From Kluyveromyces lactis (taxonomy: Eukaryota > Ascomycota > Saccharomycetes > Saccharomycetales > Saccharomycetaceae), in assembly GCF_000002515.2 (NCBI RefSeq), contig NC_006041.1, positions 1,364,001 to 1,428,000 on the forward strand: 64,000 bases of DNA, given 5' to 3'. The notes under the pieces are model-generated. The model was given only the letters and a program-made list of their open reading frames with translations. It was not told where the DNA came from and did not search any database. Position numbers and translations under genes: made by a program. Positions 29,066 through 38,939 of the stretch are shown piece after piece. The first letter of the stretch is position 1. The number at the start of each line of letters is the position of its first letter.

Positions 29066-31366
29066 ATGTATATTAAACATGTGTCTTTTCAGGATCTATC
29101 GCCGTCGTTGATAGACGATCAGGCACGGTCTTTGAAAGAATCCAATAAACCGATAACGTACAATAACCCGTTCATTCATGTTCCACCGCAGTTCAATCCA
29201 TTATATAGTGATCCAAGTGTGCGAGAGGGTTCTCAGAGTGAGAGTGTTTCGAACGATAGTGGAGTGCACGATTTCAGCATGAAAAGGCCACAATTATCTA
29301 CAGACCTGGGTTTCTGTTCTTCTCAACAAGACGTTGGACTAAGAAATATGCTAGGACCCACTTTATCGAATGACAATTCAGAGTATGGTTCTATGAATGG
29401 GCTCCGTAGAAGTAAGACCGGTATGTCTTCTGTCTCTAGTGCGAGTACCTCGTTGACCAGAGCTGCTACTTCGTCATCTGCTAAGTTACCACCTCCTCCA
29501 GCAGTGTCCATATTGAAGCGGGATTCACTTGATGATCTGCATCGTGAACATTCACCTGATGGGATTGACTTGACAGTAATTGATCCTCAAATGGAGAAAA
29601 GAATTGAAAAGGTAACCACGTCAAATACTCTGGAAAATGCAGGCAACAAATACGGATCGGGATACACTACGTCGGCATTTGCAAATTTAAACGAATTAGA
29701 GGATAAATTGATAAAGAAACAGGAGAAAAAAGCGGAACCAGAGAAAAGGAAGAAGTCTTACATGGATATGACAGATGAAGAATTAGCTCAGTTGGAAAAA
29801 CAGCTTCGGTCTGGTGGGAGGGAAACCAATACAGATTTGAACAGTTTTGATTTCAGTCAACAGTATAAGCTATACATCGGAAACACCGTTGTTAAACCTT
29901 CTCCCAGTAGCAAGTCGTCCGGAGCTGGTGGAAAACCCTCTGATATGACATTAAATTATCCATCACGCCCATCAATAACACATAAGGCCATTTCAATTAC
30001 AAAGGAACATACAGACTACAGGAAGCGTTATACGGATACGAATACTAGGACAGTTGTTTGTTTTTTGAACGGTAGGAGACATACTTGGGCAACTGTTGAT
30101 TGGTTCATCAAAGAAGCTGCTAGAGATGGTGACCATTTGGTTGTTGCAACCAATCTACCAATGTATGAAGAGTTGATTAACATGTTGAAAAAGAATGAAT
30201 CTTCCGAAACTGGAAGCACTAAAACAAAGTTGGAAGAATTCACGTTCGATGGTAAAATTAAAAACAAAACACCAAGTGCAGTTGTACAGTTACCATTCCG
30301 CCAAGTGGGTATGATAATCAACGAATTGGATCAACTTACAAGATATAAATGTGAAAATATGTTAAACTACTATGCAGCGAAATGTCAGGACAAGGTTATG
30401 AAAATAACTATAGAATTGGTGAAAGAACTGTCCGCAAAACCGCTTGTCACACATGTTATGGATCTTTACAGGCCAAATTTCCATGTTGTTTCCACAATTT
30501 CGACTAACTTAAGCATCAAGTTCAGGAATGGGAACGTTAAATTGCCCAATTTCCTTTATAGACATCTTTGGGTTCCTACTGTTATAATTCCCTTTGAGTT
30601 TATCGATCCATATCATCTTGGTGAAGCCAAGAAACCGATGCATAAGACTGTTTCGATTTCCACAAAAGATGATCAATTTGCATTCCTCGATAGATGTATC
30701 ATCAAATCCCTGAACGATGTTTTGGGTACTAGCTCTAAGAATGACCACACACCTAGGGGCATTGAAGACGTTTATGAACATGGAAATGACGATATGGTTA
30801 GTATAGACAGTGAGGCAGATAAAGGAATTACAGACTATTTCCCCACGTCGCCCGAAGCGCAACGGAGGAAGCAACACATAGAAAGATTGGGATACGTTCC
30901 ACCAGAGCCAACTAGGTTCAAGAATAACAGTTTTGGTCCAGTAGCTTCCAGAAACTCGACTATGAGTAGTAGACGGTCATCTAGAGTTTATTTTGCCGAT
31001 GAGCCAGGAATGTATAAAGTGAAATCATTATTGGGAGGCGATGACGATTCTTCGAGCATAGTTAGAAGAGTCAAGAGCGAGAAACTGCCATCCGTCTCCA
31101 GCCCAAAACGGCCTTCTACATCATACTCGTATAGTGCAAAAGTACATCCGACCTCTACAACAAACGGGAAAGGAACAAATAGAAAATCCAATTCTGGACT
31201 GAAGACTGCTACAAGTGGAAAATCATCGATCTCATCAGCACACCAATTACATTCCGCTACAAATGGTTCAAGTGCAAGCGCTCAAACTCAAACCAAATCA
31301 AAATCAAAATCCAAGCTTGGTGGCATGTTCAGGAAAATGTTTGGCGTCAAGAGCAACGCTGCCTAA
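29066..31366 (+). CDS. YGR237C homologue, protein of unknown function with a USP-like core
   Basis: 766 residues from the ATG at 29066 (MYIKHVSFQDLS). The flanks are Ser-rich and disordered. The central region (about 310-530) is the only folded-looking part: RTVVCFLNGRRHTWATVDWF, DHLVVATNLP and YYAAKCQDKVMKITIELV resemble the alternating strands and helices of the nucleotide-binding USP/HUP fold. The C-terminus is Ser/Lys-rich and basic, ending KLGGMFRKMFGVKSN, a possible amphipathic membrane-binding tail. It lies in order with SPG1 and MIC26, matching YGR237C-YGR236C-YGR235C. S. cerevisiae YGR237C has no assigned function. Confidence 0.82.
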   Translation: MYIKHVSFQDLSPSLIDDQARSLKESNKPITYNNPFIHVPPQFNPLYSDPSVREGSQSESVSNDSGVHDFSMKRPQLSTDLGFCSSQQDVGLRNMLGPTLSNDNSEYGSMNGLRRSKTGMSSVSSASTSLTRAATSSSAKLPPPPAVSILKRDSLDDLHREHSPDGIDLTVIDPQMEKRIEKVTTSNTLENAGNKYGSGYTTSAFANLNELEDKLIKKQEKKAEPEKRKKSYMDMTDEELAQLEKQLRSGGRETNTDLNSFDFSQQYKLYIGNTVVKPSPSSKSSGAGGKPSDMTLNYPSRPSITHKAISITKEHTDYRKRYTDTNTRTVVCFLNGRRHTWATVDWFIKEAARDGDHLVVATNLPMYEELINMLKKNESSETGSTKTKLEEFTFDGKIKNKTPSAVVQLPFRQVGMIINELDQLTRYKCENMLNYYAAKCQDKVMKITIELVKELSAKPLVTHVMDLYRPNFHVVSTISTNLSIKFRNGNVKLPNFLYRHLWVPTVIIPFEFIDPYHLGEAKKPMHKTVSISTKDDQFAFLDRCIIKSLNDVLGTSSKNDHTPRGIEDVYEHGNDDMVSIDSEADKGITDYFPTSPEAQRRKQHIERLGYVPPEPTRFKNNSFGPVASRNSTMSSRRSSRVYFADEPGMYKVKSLLGGDDDSSSIVRRVKSEKLPSVSSPKRPSTSYSYSAKVHPTSTTNGKGTNRKSNSGLKTATSGKSSISSAHQLHSATNGSSASAQTQTKSKSKSKLGGMFRKMFGVKSNAA

Positions 31367-32269
31367 CCAGAAATACAAACACAAACACTAAAAAAAAATT
31401 AATCACCTGTTGCGCCTTTTAACTCCATCTGCCTTGACAACATTCGAACCTTACTACTATTAATTACCAAGTCTACAAGCAGCAAGATGCAGACGGATAA
31501 AAAGATTGAATATCAACCAAAAATAACACGAGTAAATAGATACATATCGTCAGTATTTTTCAACATAGAAAAGACGCGGCCTCCATCCCATATTCGAACG
31601 TATCCAATCAAGAAATCGTAAGACCAGAAAAATGCAGCCCATAGCCTTTCTTGAAGAAAGGAAACATTTAGAAAGAAAGATTATTACTCTAAGATAAAAT
31701 CCTTCTGGACACTGGTGAGTGCATGGACTCTGAACGTAAACACACGTTACTTATTCAATCTCACGTCACTATCTCCTTTTTGTGACTGGATTATCCCCAT
31801 GTTTGGATGGAAAAGGGAAACATGATATGAGGTGTCTGGGTGGTGTCCTTGGTGATTATATAATAAACAAGGGTTGTGTGTTACCCGGTTTTGTTTCCAG
31901 TAGCAGAAACTGGGAGAAGGTAGCAAGAGAAGGATACGGAAACAAGTGCAACCGGTACTGGAAGCTGTGCTAAGGATTGTTTAATGTAATGGTAATTCCT
32001 GTTCCATCACAAATTTGATTTTGGTATCAAAGACATGGATTGTTATCTATTCCCCTGTTGGGGTATCCCTGATTCACCCCCTGATTTTATATAGTGTTAT
32101 ACAATGAATATTTGGAATATTTGGAGATCACATACAGATATATCTATATATAAGCACAAGCTCTTCTCTGATTCTTGTCCTTTTTCCAGTATATTTCCAG
32201 CCCGCAACATTCGATATTCGAACACAATAGTTTGACACCAACTAAACATCAAACTGTAAGCATATTGCA
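31367..32269. other. YGR237C-like to SPG1-like intergenic region
   Basis: About 0.9 kb. It contains a Reb1-type TTACCCG (31881-31887), two CCCCT stress elements (32052 and 32078) and a consensus TATA box (32147-32154). A 63-codon frame at 31782-31973 has no support. Confidence 0.6.
32052..32154 (+). promoter_or_regulatory. Stress-type promoter of the SPG1-like gene: two STREs and TATA
   Basis: CCCCT at 32052-32056 and 32078-32082 matches the Msn2/4 stress-response element. TATATAAG at 32147-32154 is a consensus TATA box 116 bp before the ATG. This fits a stationary-phase gene. Confidence 0.45.
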
Positions 32270-32581
32270 ATGACTATCTTTTCAAATCTATTCGGAGCAA
32301 ACCAACAACAGCAACAACAACAGGAGACTATGTCCAAGGACATGTCTCAGAACTTGCCTCAGACTATGTCACAAAACACAAATCAGACAGAAACAAGTGG
32401 TTTAACTAGACAAAAGACTAATGAGTCAGAGGAAGGTGACCATATTGATTTATTCGCAAACGTACGGGATATTCCCGTCGCTGCTTGGCATATTCGTGGT
32501 AGAAATAAGTACTACAACGATGAGGAATATAGGAAATTGGTAGAAGAAGCTAACACTATCATGTTTTCTAGTATAATGTGA
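32270..32581 (+). CDS. SPG1: Short SPG1-like protein (stationary-phase gene homologue)
   Basis: 103 residues. The N-terminus is Gln/Met/Asn-rich with a Q7 run. The conserved-looking part is VRDIPVAAWHIRGRNKYYND and the C-terminus MFSSIM. S. cerevisiae Spg1 (YGR236C, 95 residues) also ends in MFSSIM as I recall it, and the gene lies between the YGR237C and YGR235C homologues, exactly the SPG1 position. The rest is not clearly alignable, and no membrane segment is visible here. S. cerevisiae Spg1 is needed for survival in stationary phase on non-fermentable carbon and is reported at mitochondria. The identity is mainly positional. Confidence 0.6.
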   Translation: MTIFSNLFGANQQQQQQQETMSKDMSQNLPQTMSQNTNQTETSGLTRQKTNESEEGDHIDLFANVRDIPVAAWHIRGRNKYYNDEEYRKLVEEANTIMFSSIM

Positions 32582-33093
32582 AGAATATTAATTGTTCTTT
32601 TCGTTATACTTACCTAATGAAACCTCAACCAATGAATTTCTGGTAAACATTACCATCAGGTGTGATTGGTTATTGGTTATTTTTGCATATTCTTATAATA
32701 TTTCTAGCTGACTTTTATAAGTAACTAATGAATGAATGGATGAATGAATTTTTGATTCCACGACTAGAATTCAGTGGAAATTGTAAACCTTATTTGGTTA
32801 TTACATAGTGCCTCGAAGTGAGTCATTAGCTTACTGTGTCCAGTGTCGGTTTCTCTCGTCTAAGCTAACTTAATCATCTCCAATGATTTGCATTGGAATC
32901 TTTCCTCCAGTCGGATGTATCATTATGTACGGATATATCCGAAAAACGTACAAACTGAACATCAAATGGTTTAAACAACTTAAAGATGCTTAACAATTGA
33001 GTTAAACTATTCCTTTCCTTTGTTGTTCTAATCAATAGCCTTCGAGAGCCCAGCGATTTACCGTATTTGTAAAACTCCTGCTAGTAACTGACA
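32582..33093. other. SPG1-like to MIC26 intergenic region
   Basis: About 510 bp of A+T-rich sequence with tandem-like ATGAATGAATGGATG near 32730. No gene was recognised. Confidence 0.5.
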
Positions 33094-33786
33094 ATGGCTC
33101 CCAATTTTTACCGTGAGGTTGACTTGGTCAAAGAACAAGTGATACCACCCATGTCCGAAGTGGTTCTGTCATCAAACGCGAAGGAAGCTGCACCACAAAA
33201 TATTGAATCTAAGAAACTATCATACGAGTTACAAGATTTACTGGGAGAGAATAAATTGGCCTATGGCATTTCGTTGAGGACTCCGGAGCCATTGATCAAT
33301 TTCTTTGGCGCAGTACGTGGTAAATTGAGCAATGGTTTGGAATTTGTAGAAAATAAAATTGATCGTTCGTCTCAGGCTTACTATGACAAAGAGAGAAAAG
33401 TCACATCTGCTATTGCTGATCTTCATAGTGATCCTAAGGAACAACTTTTACCTGGATTTACCTACATTCTAGTGGCTTCAATGTCCGGATCCATCCTAAC
33501 AAGGAATAGAAACATTTTCTTAAGAGGGGTCACACCAGTAGTATTCGGTATTTCATGCTTCTCATACGTCCTTCCAACAACTTACCGCAATACTAAACGT
33601 TTGGCATACGACATCGAGAAACGGAACTTCCCTGTCTTTGTTAGTAGACAAGATAAGCTATACAATGCCACTATGAAGGCAGCTTGTAATACTGCGTATT
33701 ACACTAAAAATGTTGCTGCCACGGTCAAAAGAGGCTATGAGAGAACAAACAAAGCTATTAAGGAATGGACTGGTTTGAACGTTTGA
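33094..33786 (+). CDS. MIC26: MICOS complex apolipoprotein-O-type subunit Mic26
   Basis: 230 residues. Mic26 and Mic27 are inner-membrane MICOS subunits that shape crista junctions. The apolipoprotein O/MIC26-27 domain spans about 55-205, with ENKIDRSSQAYYDKERKVT, a hydrophobic stretch FTYILVASMSGSI (about 120), a conserved NRNIFLRGVTPVVFG segment and a second hydrophobic span followed by LPTTYRNTKRL. Position next to the SPG1 homologue indicates MIC26 (YGR235C) rather than MIC27. It is convergent with RTT107. Confidence 0.88.
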   Translation: MAPNFYREVDLVKEQVIPPMSEVVLSSNAKEAAPQNIESKKLSYELQDLLGENKLAYGISLRTPEPLINFFGAVRGKLSNGLEFVENKIDRSSQAYYDKERKVTSAIADLHSDPKEQLLPGFTYILVASMSGSILTRNRNIFLRGVTPVVFGISCFSYVLPTTYRNTKRLAYDIEKRNFPVFVSRQDKLYNATMKAACNTAYYTKNVAATVKRGYERTNKAIKEWTGLNV

Positions 33787-33949
33787 TTTCTAGCATTGAT
33801 TCTTTTTCCCTTGGTTGCTCCAATCAACAGTAACAAGGAAATAGTAATATCTTTGCAATAACCTCACCTATTGAGTAGAATTCAACTATTCGATAAATCG
33901 TTACATATACTACATATTCTTATACCATCGTAGCCATTCTGGGGTTACA

Positions 33950-36625
33950 TTACTTATTATAAATGACATATTCATGATCTTCTAGATTTATATCCAAGTC
34001 GAAAATGCTTTTCACGCACCAATTCCATTCAACAACAAAAACTTTCTTATTCTTGTCAGCATCTTTAACGCACTTATTGAATTTTTTAGCCATTGACGCT
34101 TTACTAGCTATGAGAACATAGTTAGGGCTTTTCTTTTTGCTCTTGTTTTCAACTAGATCCTCCAATTGAAATTTCTTCCCAATAGCATTTACTTCTTCCA
34201 TGCTATGGCATTTTAGAATACTTGAAATCAATTTGTATCCCCCCGGAATATCATCAGAAATATTCACATGAGTAAATCCATGTCTGGCAAACACTTTTGT
34301 CGGTAGCTTGGTTCTTTCTAAAACCTTAGAATCAATATCGGGGATGAAGTATTTACTCATTTCGAGCTCTACGGGTTTCTCTTTATTGATGTTTGTTAGA
34401 ATATTGGTAATGAACATAGGCGTTAAGGCATATTTCAATGGTTTGAAACTAAAGCTTTTCAAGAATTTGGCAGTTCTGGCCTTCTTTGGAGCTATGATGG
34501 TATTAGTGAAAGATTCAATCTCTGGAGTTATTATCACTCCAATTTTGCTCAAAATTAAAATGTCTAAATTAGATAAATTCTCATGGCAGTTGGTTAACAC
34601 TGCCTTTATCTTGTATGGTTTATGCGATATATTCAAGTAAGAAACCATTTCGTCTGCCTTTGAATCTAGAGCTTTCTGCTTCTTTATCTCCTGAATCGCC
34701 TCCGGGAGTAATTCTGGGGATCTTTTACGTTTATTGATCTTCTGGAACTCGTTTAATGACTCTATATCCTCGTGTAATTTTTCTGCCGCTTTTGCCTTCG
34801 CTCTTCTCCTGGTGTCACTCATTGGGGTTAATGGCTGAGATGGGTTTTCGAGGCTCTCAGCAGCAGATAAAGATGATAACTCCCTTGATGTTATTGGTGT
34901 AGCAATACTGCCTTTATCATTTTTTGATTCTATAGTTCCATTCTCTTGATGTACAGACATTTCCGGTGATTCCACAGGTGTACTTTCTTTTGCCTCTTCT
35001 TGTAACTCTTTAGGAAATTTAGTTAATGATGTATCATTATTAGAAGATTTGGGAACCTGCGTCACATCTCCTTGCTCATCTTCTGGAGCATTGGTTAATG
35101 ACACGTCGTGGTTAGATGATTTAGAGGTTTGAGTCAAATGTTCTTCCGCTGCTGGTGTGGTAGGCATTGAAATGGGATGTTCTTTGTTCAGCTGTTGAGA
35201 ATCTCTTAATTCCTCTTCTGGAGGTTCCTGACTTGGTTTTTCATCCAAATCCGATTGGTTTTCGATATGATCCATCAACGACATTTGACCCAATGATCGT
35301 GACAAACCTCCATTAACTGGAAACTGCTGAAATTCCTCTAGTTGTGGATCCAGTTTTTGTCCACTTTTATAGCACTGTTCCAACCATAAATGATTTGCTG
35401 CGGTGCAACACGCCCATGCACGCGCAGCTTCGAATTTTTTTCCAGAGGCAATCGGTGAAATCAAATGCGTATTCTTTTTCGTCAACTCCGTGCTACAGAT
35501 ACCGCCCAAGGCTTCCACCAGCAGCTGGATGTAATATCTTTGCTCTCCATAATAATTCGTATAGGTTGCTTTGAGTTCATTATTTGAAAAGATAGGTTTC
35601 TTCAATGGTGATAACAAGAGTTTGGACATTGGATGTATAAATTTATGCATTTGCCATACGTAAAACAACCAAGGAATGTTAGCACATACTATTCTACATT
35701 CGTTTGCATTTTTTACACCTTCCGTGTTTGCCGAATAGCCTATATAAAGATCGGCTTGAGATTTTTTCAACTGACTAGGGCCAGCTACTAATGTAATTTG
35801 GGCACCTAAGCATTTTTTGATCCAATTTAATAGGAATTTATAACTGGTACCAGGTAGGGCTAAATCGTCTCCCAGTATTATCTTTTTTCCCAGCTGGAAC
35901 CCTGGTATTACCTTCCAATCATCAATACTGTTCAATGTTCTATCCCAGAGCTTTTGACTTTTCTCTTTCAATGCAAGATCATCTTCATTAACGTTGATCA
36001 AATATTCATCTTCCTTGATGTACTCTAGGCCACATAGACAGTCCACCAGCCAATTTGGCATCAGGTATATCACTGTATACTTATGAAACTTCTGCATGGC
36101 CTTGATGGCAACATCATTCTTGTCCCACGTTATGATATGTGTAGCTTTCGTAGACAAATAATCCATGCATGTACCACCAAAAACGGACACTATAGCGCAG
36201 TACAATTGATATTCAACAACGTTAAGACTATGTTTAGAAACATAAATGTAACAATCTTTCAAGAAATGCATTGGATCAGGTGAATAGCAGGTAGTTCTCA
36301 TAAGCCTCTTGAATTGTAAACAGTGGTCAATCCATTTGGGATCCACGACTGGGATCAAGAAATCAAAAGCTGCTGTACGGTAAAAACTAAAATCAATTGA
36401 TTTCGATATTATGCAATGTATTTGTTCTGAAAATTGAGATAAAAACTGCCCTTTGTCCACATATGAAGTATTATTGGTTTCATCCTGTGATAAGTCATAA
36501 ACTACGCATTCCAATGCACCATTCTTTTTCGTAGTGTTAATGATATCATCAAGAGCATCCTTAGATAGCTCACTCGATTTAACAACCAAAATTCTTAGAT
36601 TACTAAAGATCGACGATTCTGACAT
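33950..36625 (-). CDS. RTT107: BRCT-repeat replication-repair scaffold Rtt107
   Basis: 891 residues, shorter than the roughly 1070 of S. cerevisiae. Four BRCT repeats lie N-terminally (from NLRILVVKSSELS; second DCYIYVSKHSLN; fourth YYIQLLVEALGGICSTEL with HLWLEQCYKSG, about 360-430). A Ser/Thr/Glu-rich linker (about 450-640) follows, then a C-terminal BRCT pair (YKIKAVLTNCHENLS to the end). The C-terminal pair binds phosphorylated H2A and the N-terminal repeats bind Slx4 and other partners in S. cerevisiae. An MCB box lies about 170 bp upstream. It is divergent from SPO16 across a tRNA gene, as with YHR154W and YHR153C. Confidence 0.92.
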   Translation of the reverse strand: MSESSIFSNLRILVVKSSELSKDALDDIINTTKKNGALECVVYDLSQDETNNTSYVDKGQFLSQFSEQIHCIISKSIDFSFYRTAAFDFLIPVVDPKWIDHCLQFKRLMRTTCYSPDPMHFLKDCYIYVSKHSLNVVEYQLYCAIVSVFGGTCMDYLSTKATHIITWDKNDVAIKAMQKFHKYTVIYLMPNWLVDCLCGLEYIKEDEYLINVNEDDLALKEKSQKLWDRTLNSIDDWKVIPGFQLGKKIILGDDLALPGTSYKFLLNWIKKCLGAQITLVAGPSQLKKSQADLYIGYSANTEGVKNANECRIVCANIPWLFYVWQMHKFIHPMSKLLLSPLKKPIFSNNELKATYTNYYGEQRYYIQLLVEALGGICSTELTKKNTHLISPIASGKKFEAARAWACCTAANHLWLEQCYKSGQKLDPQLEEFQQFPVNGGLSRSLGQMSLMDHIENQSDLDEKPSQEPPEEELRDSQQLNKEHPISMPTTPAAEEHLTQTSKSSNHDVSLTNAPEDEQGDVTQVPKSSNNDTSLTKFPKELQEEAKESTPVESPEMSVHQENGTIESKNDKGSIATPITSRELSSLSAAESLENPSQPLTPMSDTRRRAKAKAAEKLHEDIESLNEFQKINKRKRSPELLPEAIQEIKKQKALDSKADEMVSYLNISHKPYKIKAVLTNCHENLSNLDILILSKIGVIITPEIESFTNTIIAPKKARTAKFLKSFSFKPLKYALTPMFITNILTNINKEKPVELEMSKYFIPDIDSKVLERTKLPTKVFARHGFTHVNISDDIPGGYKLISSILKCHSMEEVNAIGKKFQLEDLVENKSKKKSPNYVLIASKASMAKKFNKCVKDADKNKKVFVVEWNWCVKSIFDLDINLEDHEYVIYNK

Positions 36626-37021
36626 TGCTGTAGCTTTTCAGATACGTGGATACGGCCTAATATGTTGTCTTGATAGTGAATGTTGAGTTTGTCTATGATC
36701 TTTTCAAGATCCTCGTTGTAATTAAAACCATATATATGTAAAACGTAAATATGTCTTCTGTTATTATTTTTCAAATGATCAATTTTCATGTTACGCGTTA
36801 TAACGGCGATCATCGGAATTGAGGCAAACGCAGCGAAAGAGGAAAGAGGACCATTTGACTCAACACCTGCCTTCAATTGCATCGAAGTGTCTTTCGCAGC
36901 CAATCAATGGTTTTCGAACCTGTAGAGAGTATCTGGTAAATGCAATTTAAACTATCTCTCTAGCACAGGACTTTGTCCGGACACTATAAAGAACAAATCA
37001 TCATTAATCCCAACGTATTAC
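36626..37021. other. RTT107 promoter region up to the tRNA
   Basis: About 400 bp holding an MCB box. A minus-strand 102-codon frame (36595-36903) overlaps the first bases of RTT107 in another frame. Its sequence looks protein-like in part but I recognise nothing, so I do not call it a gene. Confidence 0.5.
36793..36798. promoter_or_regulatory. MCB box ACGCGT upstream of RTT107
   Basis: This MBF-type G1/S element is 168 bp before the RTT107 start. It would fit S-phase expression of a replication-repair scaffold. Confidence 0.4.
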
Positions 37022-37094
37022 GGGCGTGTGGCGTAGTTGGTAGCGCGCTCCCTTAGCATGGGAGAGGTCTTCGGTTCGACTCCGGACTCGTCCA
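37022..37094 (+). tRNA. tRNA-Ala (anticodon AGC)
   Basis: 73 nt, no intron. It is almost identical to the S. cerevisiae tRNA-Ala(AGC) I recall: acceptor GGGCGTG pairs with CTCGTCC and keeps the alanine identity pair G3:U70 and the known U6:U67 mismatch. The D-arm A box is TGGCGTAGTTGG. The anticodon AGC is at 37055-37057 in loop TTAGCAT closed by CTCCC/GGGAG. The T-arm B box is GGTTCGACTCC. The discriminator is A37094, followed within a few bases by T-rich sequence suited to RNA polymerase III termination. Confidence 0.98.
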
Positions 37095-37238
37095 TTTTCT
37101 TTTTTTCATTTCAGCATTGAGTTGATTCCATAAGAAAAACAAAATGTGTCAAGACAGAATTTAACCGCTCAACCTTCCTACATTAAACAAACACGACATA
37201 AGGTATAATAGGTTTTAGTCTTTCATATACCATTCCTA

Positions 37239-37784
37239 ATGAAGATCGTTGGTCATTATAATGTCTTACATGTACCGAAAACCGTTAGAGTTGTTGTACT
37301 TGACGTTTTAGAAACTGAAAAAGCATGCAACAGAGTATCGCATTATGAGGATAAAACAACAATTGCTAGAAGAGAAATTGAAGATGTTTTCGACCAAATA
37401 ATAGTTGAATTTTCCGATGTTCAAACTTTTAACTTTGATCTGAAAAATATGAACTATCCGCTATGGTTTTATGATAGGATCTTCTTCGAAGTAACCCGTA
37501 AAGAACCAATCCAGTATTTTGTTTCTGAAAGACCATCAGATATATCAGAAAGGATCCAGTTTCCTTTACAAAGTGAACCTTTTCAATCGGTATTACAAGA
37601 AAATCAAACAACTCGGAATTTCACAGTTGACATGGATGATGTGGAGTACGGGGAAAACTATAAGTTGATGTTGTTGAAAATTCTTGAGTTGGAAGAAGTT
37701 GACTTGACTAATGACGACGAAATTAGTGATATTCTCTCAAAATTCAATAGCATACAAGAATATCTACAAGAGGTTAAGCAATGA
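37239..37784 (+). CDS. SPO16: Probable meiotic ZMM protein Spo16
   Basis: 181 residues. It is called mainly by position: divergent from RTT107 in the same arrangement as YHR153C (SPO16) and YHR154W, and before the SPO12/BNS1 region. Spo16 (about 198 residues in S. cerevisiae) is an ERCC1-like protein that pairs with Zip2 in crossover control. Visible features are an N-terminal alpha/beta-looking part (VRVVVLDVLETE, IIVEFSDVQTFNFDL) and a C-terminal acidic helical part (LELEEVDLTNDDEISDILSKF), compatible with that fold but not diagnostic. I see no signal peptide or membrane segment. Confidence 0.55.
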   Translation: MKIVGHYNVLHVPKTVRVVVLDVLETEKACNRVSHYEDKTTIARREIEDVFDQIIVEFSDVQTFNFDLKNMNYPLWFYDRIFFEVTRKEPIQYFVSERPSDISERIQFPLQSEPFQSVLQENQTTRNFTVDMDDVEYGENYKLMLLKILELEEVDLTNDDEISDILSKFNSIQEYLQEVKQ

Positions 37785-38939
37785 AACGCTTAGAGATGAT
37801 TAGGTACACGGATTGCCGATCATTTTGCGTTATTGAAGGGTATTCGGTGTTACGGTTCGTGCTTCTATAGAAACTAAAACATACCTTTCATTTGGCATGT
37901 TAGTCTGAGGAAACAACTTTGAAAGGAACGGTGGAAAGTAGTTTACAAGATGCGAGCTTCAAGATACAGTGAAATCATATCTCATCATTATGCCGAAATG
38001 CTCCCGAAATCTATGACATTGTGGAGTTACGAGTGGCATACAACTTAATTCAGTTTAATGCACGTGGGAAACATAATAGGCAAACTTTTGCTGCATGGAC
38101 AAAAAAAAGGAACTTTCCGTCTTCGCTCTCAAATTAATACCAATCAGGCATCCCGTGAAGGCATCAATGGCAAGCACAAAAAAAGAGCCCAAATAAAAGT
38201 TTGTTGGACAACGAATTAGCAACGTTTTTCACTGATATCTTAGTCCTTTCATCGTGCGCTCTCTTTCTCCTTCCCTTTTTTATTAAATTGACATAGCAGT
38301 ATTTTTCGAGCTTATTTCTCTTCTTTTTTTGGGCTTTTTTGTTCATTTCAACAGAGCGTGTCAAGAAGACTTTAAGTAACAAAGTCACAACGGCTAGAAA
38401 CTGTAGCACAAAGAAGGTCACGTCAAACAAAAACAAAAAAAATAATGAAGGAAAATAAAGCAACTACGAACAGAAAACGATGCACCTTAGGATTGTTCTG
38501 TATGCCTGAGTGCGTGTGGTAATGATTTTGGCAGAGGATTTCAAGTAAGTTATGAGACGGGTGCTTATAGGGGGATTGGGGGATTACAGGAATTGTCATA
38601 ATAATTGAAGCACAAGTAGAATACAGAATTGAGAAAAAAATTCACGGGAAATGATTCATTTCTTTGTTCTGTTGTTTGTTACCTGAGAGTATTATTTTGA
38701 AGAACACAGTTGCAGAGACGTAAAAGAAGAAAAACAAAAATTCACATTGTGTTTTGAAATTAATATAAGTATAAGGTAGTTTTATTCAGGTTTGTTCTTA
38801 GCAAGAAGGAAAAGTAGAAGTAGGTGTTGGGAACGTTTCAGTCCGTGACTTGGAACCTCTTTCAGTGCTTTTCCATTAAAAGCTTGACTTTAATATTGTA
38901 CATCACGACTGTGCAGGAAATCCGGTCGAAACAGTTGGG
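37785..38939. other. SPO16-PHO81 intergenic region
   Basis: About 1.15 kb. A Pho4-type CACGTGGG lies at 38061-38068, with A- and T-rich tracts elsewhere. A 99-codon minus-strand frame (38164-38463) is low-complexity and not supported. YHB1 (YGR234W), expected nearby from S. cerevisiae order, is absent. Confidence 0.55.
38061..38068 (+). promoter_or_regulatory. Pho4-type site CACGTGGG upstream of PHO81
   Basis: It matches the high-affinity Pho4 site, 872 bp before the PHO81 ATG. In S. cerevisiae PHO81 is itself induced by Pho4 on phosphate starvation through such a site, although closer to the gene. Confidence 0.45.

Noticed and set aside
31782-31973. 63-codon frame between the YGR237C-like and SPG1-like genes
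   Set aside because: It crosses a Reb1 site and matches no family.
38164-38463. 99-codon minus-strand frame upstream of PHO81
   Set aside because: Low-complexity Phe/Leu and Lys stretches reflect T- and A-tracts. No family was recognised.
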